Positions 47,291-64,000 of a stretch of 64,000 nucleotides of DNA are shown here, one piece after another. The translations under genes and the position numbers were made by a program. Source of the stretch: Arabidopsis thaliana (Eukaryota > Streptophyta > Magnoliopsida > Brassicales > Brassicaceae); the NCBI RefSeq assembly GCF_000001735.4, contig NC_003076.8, forward strand, positions 5,518,001-5,582,000. The letters are read 5' to 3'. The notes under the pieces are model-generated. The model was not told the DNA's origin and did not search any database. It was given only the letters and a program-made list of their open reading frames with translations. The stretch's first letter is position 1. The number at the start of each line of letters is the position of its first letter.

Positions 47291-49083
47291 TAGGTTGATT
47301 TCTTTCTTGTCAAAAATCACAATACAGAACAAGAAAAACTCGTTGTCTTTTTATTGTATTAAATCATATTCCTTTATTAGATTTTTTGTTTTCTTTCTGT
47401 CTGAAGATGATGATGGATCATGTTAGGACAAAGATCGGTTAAATATAGTTTGAACGAGTGCAGGAACTTAGTTTCCCTCGTTGTCCTTTTTTGGTTCTCT
47501 GTTGTATCATTTGTTTATGAACATGAATGCTTTGCTCATTACCTTTGTTCCACTTTCTATGTAAAGAGGCCATTTTTTCACTGTGGTCGTATTTGTTGTG
47601 ACTTGTAAGTAACCTTTGATTTGTGGTGGAACTAGACAGTCAGCTATTACTAAAATGGTGTACTAAAAACCAGAATATATATACATATTTGGTTCTTTAC
47701 GTCTTACTAAAGTCATTAAGTTTATCTTGTCATCTTCAAAATTGCATGTATAAGTTTGCTACAAGATATTAGAAACCTCACATTTAAAAGTAACGTCAAA
47801 TATAAGTAAATTTTGAAAAACCATGTACTCTCAATAATTGGTTTTTGATTGAAGACTTTTGAACTTAATCTGATACCAAATTTTGACAATCACATGTACC
47901 CTAGTGGTTTATCAAAAAAAACTAATCTTATAACAACATTCTATGGATATGGTGGGAATATGTCACATATATAAGAAACCTTAAAGTCCTGATTTTGATA
48001 ACCGAAATGAATTTTAATTTGGATCATTTGGTTTTGAGTTTTTCTTTTTCTTTCTAAATCTAAAATAACTAGAATTGAAACCAAACTAACAAAAAAAAAA
48101 TGAAGTAAAACATGAGAGTGACTCATCTACCCAAAAAGTCGAACAAAACGAGCTATATCTAGTTCATGGAACAAGATTGGGTGGACTCATATCTGATTTA
48201 AATCAAAATAAACTGTAATAAAAACAAAATGTTAGTACATGAAAAGAATTCTCATAGAGAAAAAGTCGTACACGCAAGCTAAATCTAATTTATGAAACAT
48301 GTTAGGGTATAGGTATTCCTACAATAGTTTTATATGAAATACATTATTGAGAAATTTAATACTTATGAAAAAATTTAGACGTGTCTTTCAATCTTCATGA
48401 CTCAACGTGACAACCATGTGCGAATGCAATTATGAATTATGCAACGCATTGTCGATTTATGGGTGCAGGTACGTGAATAATTTTTGAACAAGAATCTTAT
48501 GTATTTTGAGATTAAACGCATGTCGTTTGATAGATCTTAGAGGAAAGAACTTTACCGATAGTCGTATGGATTATTTATATAAAAGTTCCAAGAAACACAT
48601 TATAGAACGTTAATCAAAATTTTCTAATTGAAATTATTAGTTACTTGTTCGTGATTATTGATTCAACCAAATTCTTCTATTAGGGTCTTTTTATAGGCAA
48701 ACGTATATATATTATTTAATATATTTTCAAAAAAAAAATCCTCTTCGACATTTTATTATTGTCAAATGAAACAAAATATATTAGAAATTAATAAATTGGA
48801 ATAATTAAGAAGTTATGTTTTGGTGATCTATAGTATTATCCACAGTAAATATCACAAATTATACTAGTTGAACAAACTATCTACAAACTCGTTCACCATG
48901 CGGATACCATGACCTTATGACCACTCGATTGGGGGAAAACAACACACGCATGTCCAAAGCTAAACCTTATCTATCACCTACCAAAATTCTTCACCTAACT
49001 ATGAGAGATTATATCTAAGTATCCCACCAATCTAATCTCCAAAAAAACCCCAAAAAAGAACAAGAAAGTTTCTTGTTACAAAA
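47291..49083. other. AT-rich intergenic region between CSLD2 and the fasciclin-like gene
   Basis: The first about 300 bases are the CSLD2 3'UTR. The remainder is strongly AT-rich with only short open frames. A diverged two-copy segment starts at 48133 and 48260. The last about 180 bases form the promoter and leader of the next gene. No transposon ends or coding remnants are recognised. Confidence 0.5.
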
Positions 49084-49854
49084 ATGAGAGCTATTCAAAC
49101 TCATGTGATAACCTTCTGCATGTTAGTCATCATCGTAACATCATCAACAAGAGCCCAAAAGAGTCCTCATGTGCCTAACAACCATGAACTTTCTATCGCC
49201 ATCGAAGAAATGGAGAAAGCAAATTACTTCTCTTTTGTGATGCTCATCAACATGTTACCATCCGTAAATCCTCGATTCTTAGCCAATGTCACATTCTTGA
49301 TGCCAAAGGACAAAACCCTTTCTACATCAAACATTATTAATCAACAAGATTCGGTTACCGAGTTCTTGCTTCGCCACTCAATCCCTTCTTCTCTTCTTTT
49401 CGAGCACCTTAATCTCATCCCCAATGGCTCCATTGTTCCTTCCTCTTTACCACATTACACCCTCGAGATCTCCAATGGTGGAAGATCAAACTACTTTCTC
49501 AATAACGTCAAGATTATAAGCCGCAACATATGTAGCTTAGGCTCTATCAAATGTCATGGAATCGACGGTATACTACAATCTCCAAGTACTGTCGACGACG
49601 ATTCTCCTCGAAATAATCACACATTACCCTTCATTTCTTGCCCTAGCAGTCACAACAATAGTGACCAAAATAGTCATAACAATAGTGATCAAAATAGTTC
49701 TCGTCCTGCTGATCATACTCTTACCGCTCCTCCTCCAGTCAGCAGTCCGATTAGCCAGCCAAAATCAGATTCTCCTAGCATCCATGACGTGAAAATGCTG
49801 ACTTCGATCGTTATTCCTTTGTTTGGATTATTAGCGAGTTTGATCGGCATGTGA
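49084..49854 (+). CDS. Fasciclin-like arabinogalactan-type surface protein
   Basis: Intronless gene matching AT5G16920, 256 residues. A signal peptide (FCMLVIIVTSSTRA, cleavage near residue 24) is followed by one diverged fasciclin domain at about 30-165. The H2-like motif HGIDGIL and the FLMPKD segment are kept, but the usual H1 threonine-rich box (TVFAPTD-like) is replaced by NVTFLMPKDKTL. A Ser/Asn/Pro linker follows, with a doubled eight-residue unit SHNNSDQN. A C-terminal hydrophobic tail (MLTSIVIPLFGLLASLIGM) is consistent with GPI anchoring or a membrane helix. The expected role is in the cell wall or apoplast; the specific function is unknown. Confidence 0.88.
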   Translation: MRAIQTHVITFCMLVIIVTSSTRAQKSPHVPNNHELSIAIEEMEKANYFSFVMLINMLPSVNPRFLANVTFLMPKDKTLSTSNIINQQDSVTEFLLRHSIPSSLLFEHLNLIPNGSIVPSSLPHYTLEISNGGRSNYFLNNVKIISRNICSLGSIKCHGIDGILQSPSTVDDDSPRNNHTLPFISCPSSHNNSDQNSHNNSDQNSSRPADHTLTAPPPVSSPISQPKSDSPSIHDVKMLTSIVIPLFGLLASLIGM

Positions 49855-50577
49855 AGTATAATACTGCACATACCACATATAACACTTAGTTACGTTGTGT
49901 CATTGTGTGTAATAGTACTCTCTTGTTATAGTTTATATTTACTATATACATGTAAAAGAAAAAAAACGATGAACCTTATTGTAACAATCAGTTAAATTAT
50001 GAGTTTAGTTTTTAAATTTCCTTTATAATATTTCTTTAGAGACTTTCCTCCAAAATTATTTGTCTGACAACCCTTTCATTGTACTCGGCCTGGTTAGATA
50101 TAAATAATAAACTTATGCTTACAAGTTTTACATGATACTATCTATTATGGTATATATTAATAAAACAATATTATATTTAAAAATAAATCACACAAATTAT
50201 ACACTAAAAAAATTTGAACTTTATAAAATGATAACTTATTTTTCTAAAATGAAATTATAACTTTTGTTAAAAACAAGAAACAAAATTATTTAAAACGTCT
50301 ATCAAATGAGTCGGGTATTCGGGTCAAGTATCCAGACAATTGGGTAAAACCGACCCAAGATCTAAAGTCTTTTGTTTTCCTTTCCTTTCGCAGAGAAACC
50401 CTACTAAAACCTTTGGCAACTTTCTCTGCCTCCATTTCTATGGATTCGAATTTCTTGTTCATCAAGCCAATTTCGTCCTCTTAAATCCTCTTTACACCAA
50501 TTTTTAAAATCCCCTTAAAATCGGTAAGAACCCTAGTCTATTCTCTCTTCATTTCTCATTCCCTTTCGAGGAGACAA
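49855..50577. other. AT-rich intergenic region upstream of the ATAD3 gene
   Basis: Contains the fasciclin-like gene 3'UTR, a very AT-rich centre (50130-50300), and the ATAD3 promoter and leader after about 50390. No gene-like sequence. Confidence 0.5.
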
Positions 50578-53565
50578 ATGGCTCAGAAAATTGCGATTGG
50601 TGTGATCTCAGCCCTAGCTGCCTCCGCTTCTCTCGCGCCGTCGAAATTCGCTGCTGCAGATGGACCTTTCACTTTCTCTGGCTTCTCCACTTCTCCGTCT
50701 GCTTCGATTCCTCAGCAGCAAGGTTCTACTCCGCCGGCGTCGGAATCTGGGAAAGAACCGTCTGTTGCTGGCGAAGAATCTGATGCTCCTCCTCGGATTC
50801 GGAACAATAATCCGAGAACAACTTCAGCTGGGTTTGATCCGGAAGCGTTGGAGCGAGGAGCAAAGGCCTTGAAAGGGATCAACAACTCAGCTCATGCCAA
50901 AAAGGTCTTAAGAACTAACCCAATTCTGTTATTTATAGAAGCTATACATAGATACTTCCGACTAGAGATTCTCAAGTAGATAAGAGTTGTGTATGGTGTA
51001 GCCAATGGAAGATAAGTTCGAGCTATTAAGTTTTCTCTAGTAGTATTCTGGGATGGATGTCAATTTTTTTTTCCTGTGTTTATCAGTCATGCTTGGCCTC
51101 ACGATTGATGATTTGGTTTCTGATAGGTATTTGAAAGTATTAAGACTCGAGAAGAGACGAGGCAGGCTGAGTTTACCGCTAAGGCGCAGGAGTTTAAAGC
51201 TATGCAATCCCAAGCTGAAGCTGTGAGTTTAAAGCTATCTATCTTTGTGTTTTAGTTACTTATATCGTATAGGTGTTCTTTCGTAGAACCTACCAGAATC
51301 AACTTTGCAGCGACATTGTAACTATATCCGTTGCTGTTACATTTTTGTTGCATCATTCATTATTTTACTTTGAAGATTCTTGTTTTGTAAAGTTATGTTC
51401 CTGACATTTTCCATTTCGCAGGAGAGGCAAAGGGTGATATATGAGGAACAGAAGAAACTTGCTCAGCACCAAGCACAAACAAAATCACAGATGGCCCGCT
51501 ATGAAGATGAGTTAGCAAGAAAAAGGATGCAGGCATGCGATTCTACATATACTTTTTATTTATTTATTTAACATTGGGAAATTTTATTCTCTCCAACAAC
51601 TTATGCTGTGTATCTTGTTACAGGCTGAGAATGAAGCCCAGAGGACAAGAAACCAAGAACTTGTGAAAATGCAAGAAGAATCAGCAATTAGGCGGGAAGT
51701 AGCTCGACGAGCTACTGAGGAAGAGATTCAAGCCCAGAGACGACAGACAGAGAGGGAGAAAGCTGAGATTGAACGTGAGACAATCAGGGTCAAAGCTATG
51801 GCAGAAGCTGAAGGGAGAGCTCGTGAATCAAAGCTTTCTGAGGATGTCAACAGGAGAATGCTTGTTGATCGTGCAAATGCAGAAAGAGAGAAATGGGTTT
51901 CTGCCATCAATACTACCTTCGATCATATTGGAGGTCAGACATTAGTGATAAACAGTATCTCTCTATCGTTTTTTTTCATTCATTGTAGAAGCTTTCCTGT
52001 GGCAGTTTACCCTGGTAGTAATTAGAGTCTAGAAGTATTTATAATAGGCATGTGACTCTCTTAAATACTTCTATGACTACACTTTTAAATAAATGATTGA
52101 CTCTTTACCCGTTTTCCTAGGGGGGTTGCGTACCATTCTAACAGATCAAAATAAGCTAATTGTTGCTGTTGGAGGTCTAACCGCTCTTGCAGCTGGGATC
52201 TACACAACGAGGTAAAGACTAAAAATGGTTGAGAAAAAGTGCCACTCATGAGTTCTTGTCGTTAAAGGTTGAGGAACTCAGTCATCTTATAGATTGCTTG
52301 TTGCAGAGAAGGTGCCAAGGTTATCTGGAGCTACGTAGATAGAATATTAGGACAACCTTCTCTAATTAGAGAATCATCGAGAGGAAAGTACCCTTGGTCT
52401 GGTTCTGCTTCTCGTGTCTTGTCCACATTGCGGGGTGGTGGTAAGGAGTCTACTTCCAAAACTGGAAAAGGGTTTGGTGATGTTATCTTGCGCCCTGCTC
52501 TTGAAAAGAGAATCGAACAGCTAGCTAATGCAACTGCCAACACAAAAGCCCACCAAGCACCTTTCCGAAATATACTTTTCTACGGTCCACCAGGAACAGG
52601 GAAGACAATGGCTGCCCGAGAGCTGGCTCGAAGATCTGTATGTATTCCCTACATTTCTGATGCTTACAGTTATTATATCATGTATGAAGAGTAATGCATT
52701 TTTCAGATCAAGATCTTAGTTCTAGGTTATACATGGGCATTAAAATTGTAGAGTCTCAGGCTTGTTACTTCAATAATCACTTACGTACTTTGATCTGTTA
52801 CCATTCAGGGTCTAGATTATGCATTGATGACGGGTGGAGATGTTGCTCCACTTGGAGCTCAGGCTGTAACAAAGATACACCAACTGTTTGACTGGTCCAA
52901 AAAATCTAAGAGAGGCTTGTTGCTCTTCATCGATGAAGCCGATGCATTTCTGTGCGAGTAAGTCGCAAATCAGATGCTGATGATAATTAAACTTAACTCC
53001 GGCGTTTGAGTTATTAATGTGTTGATTTGATTGCAAATTTGACAGGCGGAACAAAACATACATGAGCGAAGCCCAAAGGAGTGCACTAAATGCCCTCCTC
53101 TTCCGTACGGGTGACCAGTCCAAAGACATAGTCCTAGCGCTTGCCACAAACAGACCTGGTGATCTAGACTCAGCAGTGGCTGACCGTATCGATGAGACTC
53201 TTGAATTCCCCTTGCCTGGAGAAGAAGAGCGCTTCAAGCTTCTAAACCTCTACCTAGAGAAGTACATATCTAAGACGAATCTAAAAAAGCCGGGTTTGCT
53301 CCAAAGCCTTTTCAAAAAAGAGCAGCAGACAATTGAGATAAAAGGCGTTACTGAGGATCTCCTGAAAGAAGCTGCCGCCAAAACAAAAGGGTTTTCGGGT
53401 AGAGAAATCGCGAAATTGATGGCAAGCGTTCAAGCTGCTGTGTATGGAAGCGCAAACTGCTTATTGGACGCAAACCTTTTCAGAGAGGTCATTGATTACA
53501 AAGTCGCAGAGCATCAACAGAGAAAAAAACTAGCTGGAACCGATGCAGGTAACAAGAAGAAATGA
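50578..53565 (+). CDS. ATAD3A2: ATAD3-type mitochondrial AAA ATPase
   Basis: Homologue of ATAD3, an inner-membrane AAA ATPase tied to nucleoid organisation and mitochondrial structure. Eight exons: 50578-50904, 51127-51222, 51422-51532, 51624-51933, 52121-52211, 52307-52637, 52809-52957 and 53046-53565, encoding 644 residues. The N-terminal Ala/Ser-rich segment and DUF3523 region lead into a long coiled coil (about 110-230, e.g. [20 protein letters not shown]). A membrane segment ([16 protein letters not shown]) follows. The AAA module has Walker A GPPGTGKT, Walker [12 protein letters not shown], sensor-1 [10 protein letters not shown], an arginine finger region in [10 protein letters not shown], and a C-terminal helical lid. 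Intron 3 has a GC donor (CAG|GCATGC). The symbol is from memory for AT5G16930. Confidence 0.92.
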
Positions 53566-53796
53566 TATCATAAAAACTTATCATCAACACAGGTATCTGC
53601 AGGTGTAGATTTGAACAAGACTTAAAGACTCAAAACCCTGAGCATTATTCTCAAATGGGTTTAGGCAGGAAAAGCTTTCTTATTTCCAAATTGTTTCTCC
53701 CTGTGATTCTAAAGGTGAGATATCTATGACTGCTTCAGAATCTTCTTCTTTTTTTTCCTTTCTTAGCCATTACCATCTTGAGTTGATCTTGTCATA

Positions 53797-54204
53797 TCAC
53801 TCCTTGGAAAACGAGGCAATACCAGTCTTTTTGTGCGACATTTCCCAGTTCTGACCATCATAGCTTTTGACCTCGATGTGAGCCAGTGTCCCCGACTTGA
53901 CACACTTAACTGTGACAGCGACTCCATCAGGGTTAGACCTCGGGATATAAAACGATGTGATCCCACAAACCTTGCAGAAGGTATGTTTGGCCGTGTGAGT
54001 CCCAAAAGTGTAAGTAGTAATGAAGTCCTTTGAGTCATCAAGAAGCTCAAAGTTGCTTGAAGGAACAATAAAGTGAACATTGCCTCTCATTGAACAATCT
54101 GAGCAGTTGCAGCTCCAAGCAATCACACTTCTTGCTGCTTTAACTCTCCATTTGATTTTCCCACAATGACATCCACCTTCATGAAATATTAACTCTGATT
54201 CCAT
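53797..54204 (-). CDS. GFA/CENP-V-fold protein (Mss4-like, zinc-binding)
   Basis: Intronless coding region of 135 residues matching AT5G16940, annotated as carbon-sulfur lyase. The start at 54204 reads MESELIFHEG. Zinc-ligand cysteines are in HEGGCHCGKIKW, CNCSDCSMRG and CKVCGITSFY, the pattern of the glutathione-dependent formaldehyde-activating (GFA) enzyme family. Bacterial members bind glutathione adducts, while eukaryotic members include CENP-V, so enzymatic activity is inferred by family only. The gene is convergent with ATAD3 and divergent from the 99-residue membrane protein. An exon upstream of the start is possible because the leader crosses a candidate acceptor. Confidence 0.88.
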   Translation of the reverse strand: MESELIFHEGGCHCGKIKWRVKAARSVIAWSCNCSDCSMRGNVHFIVPSSNFELLDDSKDFITTYTFGTHTAKHTFCKVCGITSFYIPRSNPDGVAVTVKCVKSGTLAHIEVKSYDGQNWEMSHKKTGIASFSKE

Positions 54205-54639
54205 TCCTAATTATTGCTGAAATCTACAATCACTCCATCAGTTTAAGAATTTAGCCAGAAAAAAAGAAATATGATCAGCAATAGTTGATTTAAAGAAACG
54301 AGAAGATAAAATAGATTCGAACCAGATTTTGTTGACCAGTGTGTTTATTTCGCGATCGATGAAGATTCTCAGATTTTGTTCAGACGAGATGCGTCTACGA
54401 ATATGTGAGCGAGACTTTTTCCTTCCACAAACTAAACTTATCGGGCTAAGATCAGCTTTAGTGGGCTTAAAGGATCTTTTATTGGGCCCAATATATGTCA
54501 ATTCTTCATTTTTTGATAAAATTTCTGAAGAGGTAGTGACACTGCCCTAATTGACCATCATCAAAGACTAAGATCACCACTTTGATCCAGTTGAAACTGA
54601 AATTGAGATTTCTTACGGCAATTCGTTGGGCGATTCAAA
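54205..54639. promoter_or_regulatory. Divergent promoter between the GFA-fold gene and the small membrane protein
   Basis: 435 bases between divergent start codons. No TATA box stands out on either side. Open frames across 54238-54550 overlap on both strands and have no protein-like features. Confidence 0.45.
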
Positions 54640-54939
54640 ATGGCAAGTGAGGGAGCAAAGGATCCATGGAAAGGAGAAGAGTGGGGAACTGAGAATGAGA
54701 AGACGAAGAAGCCAACAACAAGTGGTGTGAAAACGGTGACGAGAGCGAGGAAACAAATACCGAGGGGACTTGAAGACAAGTACGAAGCTTACTTCCTCCC
54801 GCGAAAGCCATGGCCAAGGGCTCTTGCCTACTATGGAAGTTTCATCCTTGGTGGGATCGGTGCTGGTATGGTTATTGAAGCTTGGATCAACAAAAAAGTC
54901 AAAGAAGATGGAGGAGTCATTTGGGAATTCGACAAGTGA
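54640..54939 (+). CDS. Small single-pass membrane protein, plant-conserved, function unknown
   Basis: 99 codons in one exon, matching AT5G16950. The N-terminal half is hydrophilic and Lys/Glu-rich (WKGEEWGTENEKTKK). It is followed by PRKPWPRALAYYGS and one glycine-rich transmembrane helix (FILGGIGAGMVIEAWI), then a charged tail ending EFDK. The size, GxxxG-like helix and lack of a signal peptide resemble small accessory proteins of organelle inner membranes, but I do not recognise the family and assign no function. Start context AAAATGGCA is good for a plant. Confidence 0.8.
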   Translation: MASEGAKDPWKGEEWGTENEKTKKPTTSGVKTVTRARKQIPRGLEDKYEAYFLPRKPWPRALAYYGSFILGGIGAGMVIEAWINKKVKEDGGVIWEFDK

Positions 54940-55438
54940 TGATAGATAAGTATGTAAGGAACATCTAGAGAGAGTGTCTCCCTTAACACAAATCCGTAGA
55001 TTGGATTATTTTGTTTGTTCCAGAATTCAGAATTTGTGGAATATCAGAAATCGATTGATATAATTCTGTTACCATAATGCATTGAAGATGTTCGACGAAA
55101 TGCTTCATGTTACAATTCGGTAAATTAAGGTTACATAATGCCTTATGATTTTTTGATTTTACCACCTCAAGTCTGAATGATTTCTTCATCTTTCGAAGAG
55201 AAAACTTAAACGCAATTTGCTGTATTCAGAGGGAGAATGTAAGCAACAGAGAGATTTTGCTGTAATTAAAAATATTCATGACACTATTCTTTAAGAACTT
55301 GAAATCTCAAGTTCAACGAATTCAGTAAAGGCAAGTCTGGTTTGACCAACAAATGAGCAAGTCTACAATATGAAGACACTGACTATAAGTTAAGGTCTTC
55401 TACCTCCGAAACATACCGGAACTTTGAAGCGTCCTACC
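54940..55438. other. 3' flank of the small membrane protein gene
   Basis: Contains the 3'UTR (to perhaps 55150) and about 250 further bases leading to the minus-strand candidate gene. Nothing else is supportable. Confidence 0.4.
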
Positions 55439-55870
55439 TTACTCCGCAATGATCGGAGAATTCTTCACCATCTCCCATATCTTTGCTGAGTTTTTCAGCC
55501 ATTCGCGTTCGGAGACTGGTCTTGAAAAGGACGTAGATTTAGAAGACAAAACCTGTGATAAACCCGAACACTAGTTCTTGAGCGTGTTCATGTGGATGAA
55601 TGTGCACATGTGTGGATAATTCACAAGTCTGAAAGATAGAAAGAGGAGGATGAAGAGGGAGAGAGACAGACATGATCCCTTAGTTTCCACATCGCTAATT
55701 GATAACTCTCGTGCTGGTTTCTCGAGCTTTTAGATGGTATCACGAAAGAAACCGGCTCAGCTAACTCCGACCCATTCCTTCCTAGCCTGAATGAATTTGA
55801 TTCGAAATACTGCGCCAGTGCCTTTCTTAGTTGCAAGATATTCTTTGGAGACAGATCTTGATCCTGAAGC
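55439..55870 (-). CDS. Candidate spliced small gene or gene fragment, unrecognised family
   Basis: Two minus-strand open segments join in frame: 55870-55672 (199 bases) and 55552-55439 (114 bases, TAA stop). The intron is 119 bases, with donor CAT|GTCTGT and acceptor ATCACAG|GTT. The joined protein of just over 100 residues has normal protein composition: a helical start (ILQLRKALAQYFESNSF), then RLGRNGSELAEPVSFVIPS, ESYQLAMWKLRDH, and REWLKNSAKIWEMVKNSP at the end. The 5' end is unresolved. An upstream ATG at 55944-55942 could be spliced in only with a shifted acceptor (GCTTCAG|GAT). It may be a genuine unannotated gene, or a truncated duplicate of a longer gene elsewhere. I do not recognise the family. 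Confidence 0.4.
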
Positions 55871-56536
55871 CTGCAAAGATGATGTAGGACGAGCAGTGAG
55901 CTGATACTGCATAGATTTGTTATAATTACCCTACAATTTCTCATCTAAAACACCAACTAGACTACATTTTATTAAGTGATATCTAAGTAGAATCACATTC
56001 AATTAACAGGCTTTCAACAAACATAATTGTATAAAAAACAAGCAATATAAGGATATGCATTAGTCCAGAGTCTAAATTCGTTGTAGTCATTAGTCGTAAG
56101 ATATGTGTCTTCTTTTTAGGGTGCTTAACCGCGACTTGTGTAATGACAATTTCTCTTAGGATTTTTTTTTTGTTTCCGGTCAAGTACTTCTTATAACACG
56201 GTTTAAAAAGAGAAAAATCTTAATTGGACGGTTGAACCAAATCAAACCAAAAGCATACCAAAGATCGAAAAACCCGGAATAGGCTAATAATAAATTTATT
56301 TATTTCATAATTTAGACAAATTATTACATTATTGACAAAACCGAACCCTGATCTCTTGTATTGTTGCTGAAGAAACTAAAACATTATGAACCAAATTAAA
56401 GGACTCAACACTAACGTCCTCTGCAAACTTCACCAAATACATATACTTTTCAACAATTTCATATCTTGTACGGAGACATATCCAACTTCCGAAACATCAC
56501 TTACCGAACAAGTACGTACTGATCTCATTTTATCAC
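55871..56536. other. Intergenic region before the reductase array
   Basis: Any 5' exon of the candidate gene at 55.4-55.9 kb would lie here. The remainder, including 56200-56536, is AT-rich and contains the 3'UTR of the first reductase gene. A T10 run is near 56162. No further gene is supported. Confidence 0.4.
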
Positions 56537-60133
<3,597 letters not shown>

Positions 60134-61140
60134 CTGCTTATGTGTTCTGATTTTTCACATTTTGGATTCTTTCTCTTTCGAGCGTTTTTTTCTCTCTTTG
60201 ACTTTCACATTCCTTTTGCATACCTTTTTTTTTCCTCTTACGTATCTCTCCTTTCACATTTTGCTTTTCGTCTTTTTACACTAGAGAACTAATTCTAAAC
60301 TCGTATTAAATTTCTCACTAATGATAGTAATTGGAAAAACTAGAGGTTTTTGACACCCTCAATACATTGTTAAGGTAAATGCAACTTTTTGCGGAGTCTT
60401 TTTGGAAATAAGATAGAAAACAGAGTTCGAAGGCTAAAACAGAGCAATCTGGTGCTTAAGTTCTTCTTGTATGGAACCAGACGCGGAGTACGTCTTCGAG
60501 TTTCGTCGAGCTATTTGGTATTAAACGTAACATTGTGGTTAATCCAGCTTCAATAGCTCTACTTTGAGTTACCAAAATTTAAACACGTTGTGGTCAATAT
60601 CCTCGTTTGTTGGTCACCTAATTGACAAATTTGGGTAGGTTTACTAATTTCCAAATGGCTAAAATGTGATTGGTCCAGTCCACTTTGCCAATTGATGAAA
60701 GAAAAATTGAAATAGGTGGTAACGGTGAAAATAACTTTATAACATATCACACCAAACCCACAAAACAGTATCCCCATCTTCCGAATTAGTGTTCGCAACA
60801 CTAACTGTTAAAACAGAGCACAAAACAGAGCCATGTCCTATAATAAAGAAGAAAAGGAGTTGCACAAATTGTATTCATTGATGCTTAAACACGCATACTT
60901 GGGAACAAGAGCTAGAAACATGGGTTTGTATTAGGCTTCTTTTTTGGATTTGTGAGAGAGGTTTTGGCTTGTTTGTTACTACTTACATACATTTTGTGAA
61001 CCAAGTCACATAAAATGATAAAACCAATAACAAACAAATTAATCTTACTGTATATACTATAATTACTATTATTCATAAACCAAAAACTCACGGTTGGGTT
61101 CAACAGCCATACAAACTCTTGTTGGATAAATATAACATTT

Positions 61141-64000
<2,860 letters not shown>

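Overview
The window is plant nuclear chromosomal DNA. Genes are intron-rich with GT-AG introns, intergenic DNA is AT-rich, and there are no operons, rRNA or tRNA genes, CRISPR arrays or intact transposons that I can see. The order and encoded proteins match the Arabidopsis thaliana chromosome 5 interval from about AT5G16780 to AT5G16990. The spliced protein lengths I derived agree with the lengths I remember for those loci. The species and locus names come from recognition, not from a search.

Left third (1-25.4 kb): DOT2/SART1 splicing factor (minus, C-terminus cut by the window edge), the THO complex subunit THO7 (minus), a GNAT acetyltransferase of the NAA60 type (minus), a plastid-like protein with a degenerate kinase fold (minus), heat shock factor HSFA1B (plus), the Qa-SNARE SYP21/PEP12 (minus), the RRM protein BPA1 (plus), and telomerase reverse transcriptase TERT (minus, 12 coding exons).

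Middle (25.8-47.3 kb): an intronless DYW-type PPR protein (plus), a membrane-anchored PTH2-type peptidyl-tRNA hydrolase (minus), the ENTH/VHS-GAT protein TOL1 (plus), a GT47 exostosin-like glycosyltransferase (plus), a malectin-LRR receptor kinase (plus), and cellulose synthase-like CSLD2 (plus).

Right (49-64 kb): a fasciclin-like cell-surface protein (plus), a mitochondrial ATAD3-type AAA ATPase (plus), a small GFA/CENP-V-fold protein (minus), a 99-residue membrane protein (plus), a possible unannotated spliced gene or fragment (minus, 55.4-55.9 kb), and a tandem array of zinc-independent medium-chain reductases on the minus strand. The array holds an AT5G16960-like member, the alkenal reductase AER, a copy broken by a 4-bp deletion, and the 3' end of a fourth copy.

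The genes do not form one pathway; this is ordinary mixed euchromatin. The most informative local biology is the recently duplicated reductase array (copied promoters with a perfect TGACGTCA palindrome, a frameshifted member, a 42-bp-period 3'-end repeat), the pseudokinase-like gene, two GC-AG introns, a NAGNAG acceptor, and the unassigned 55.5-kb gene candidate. I found no convincing novel multi-gene system.
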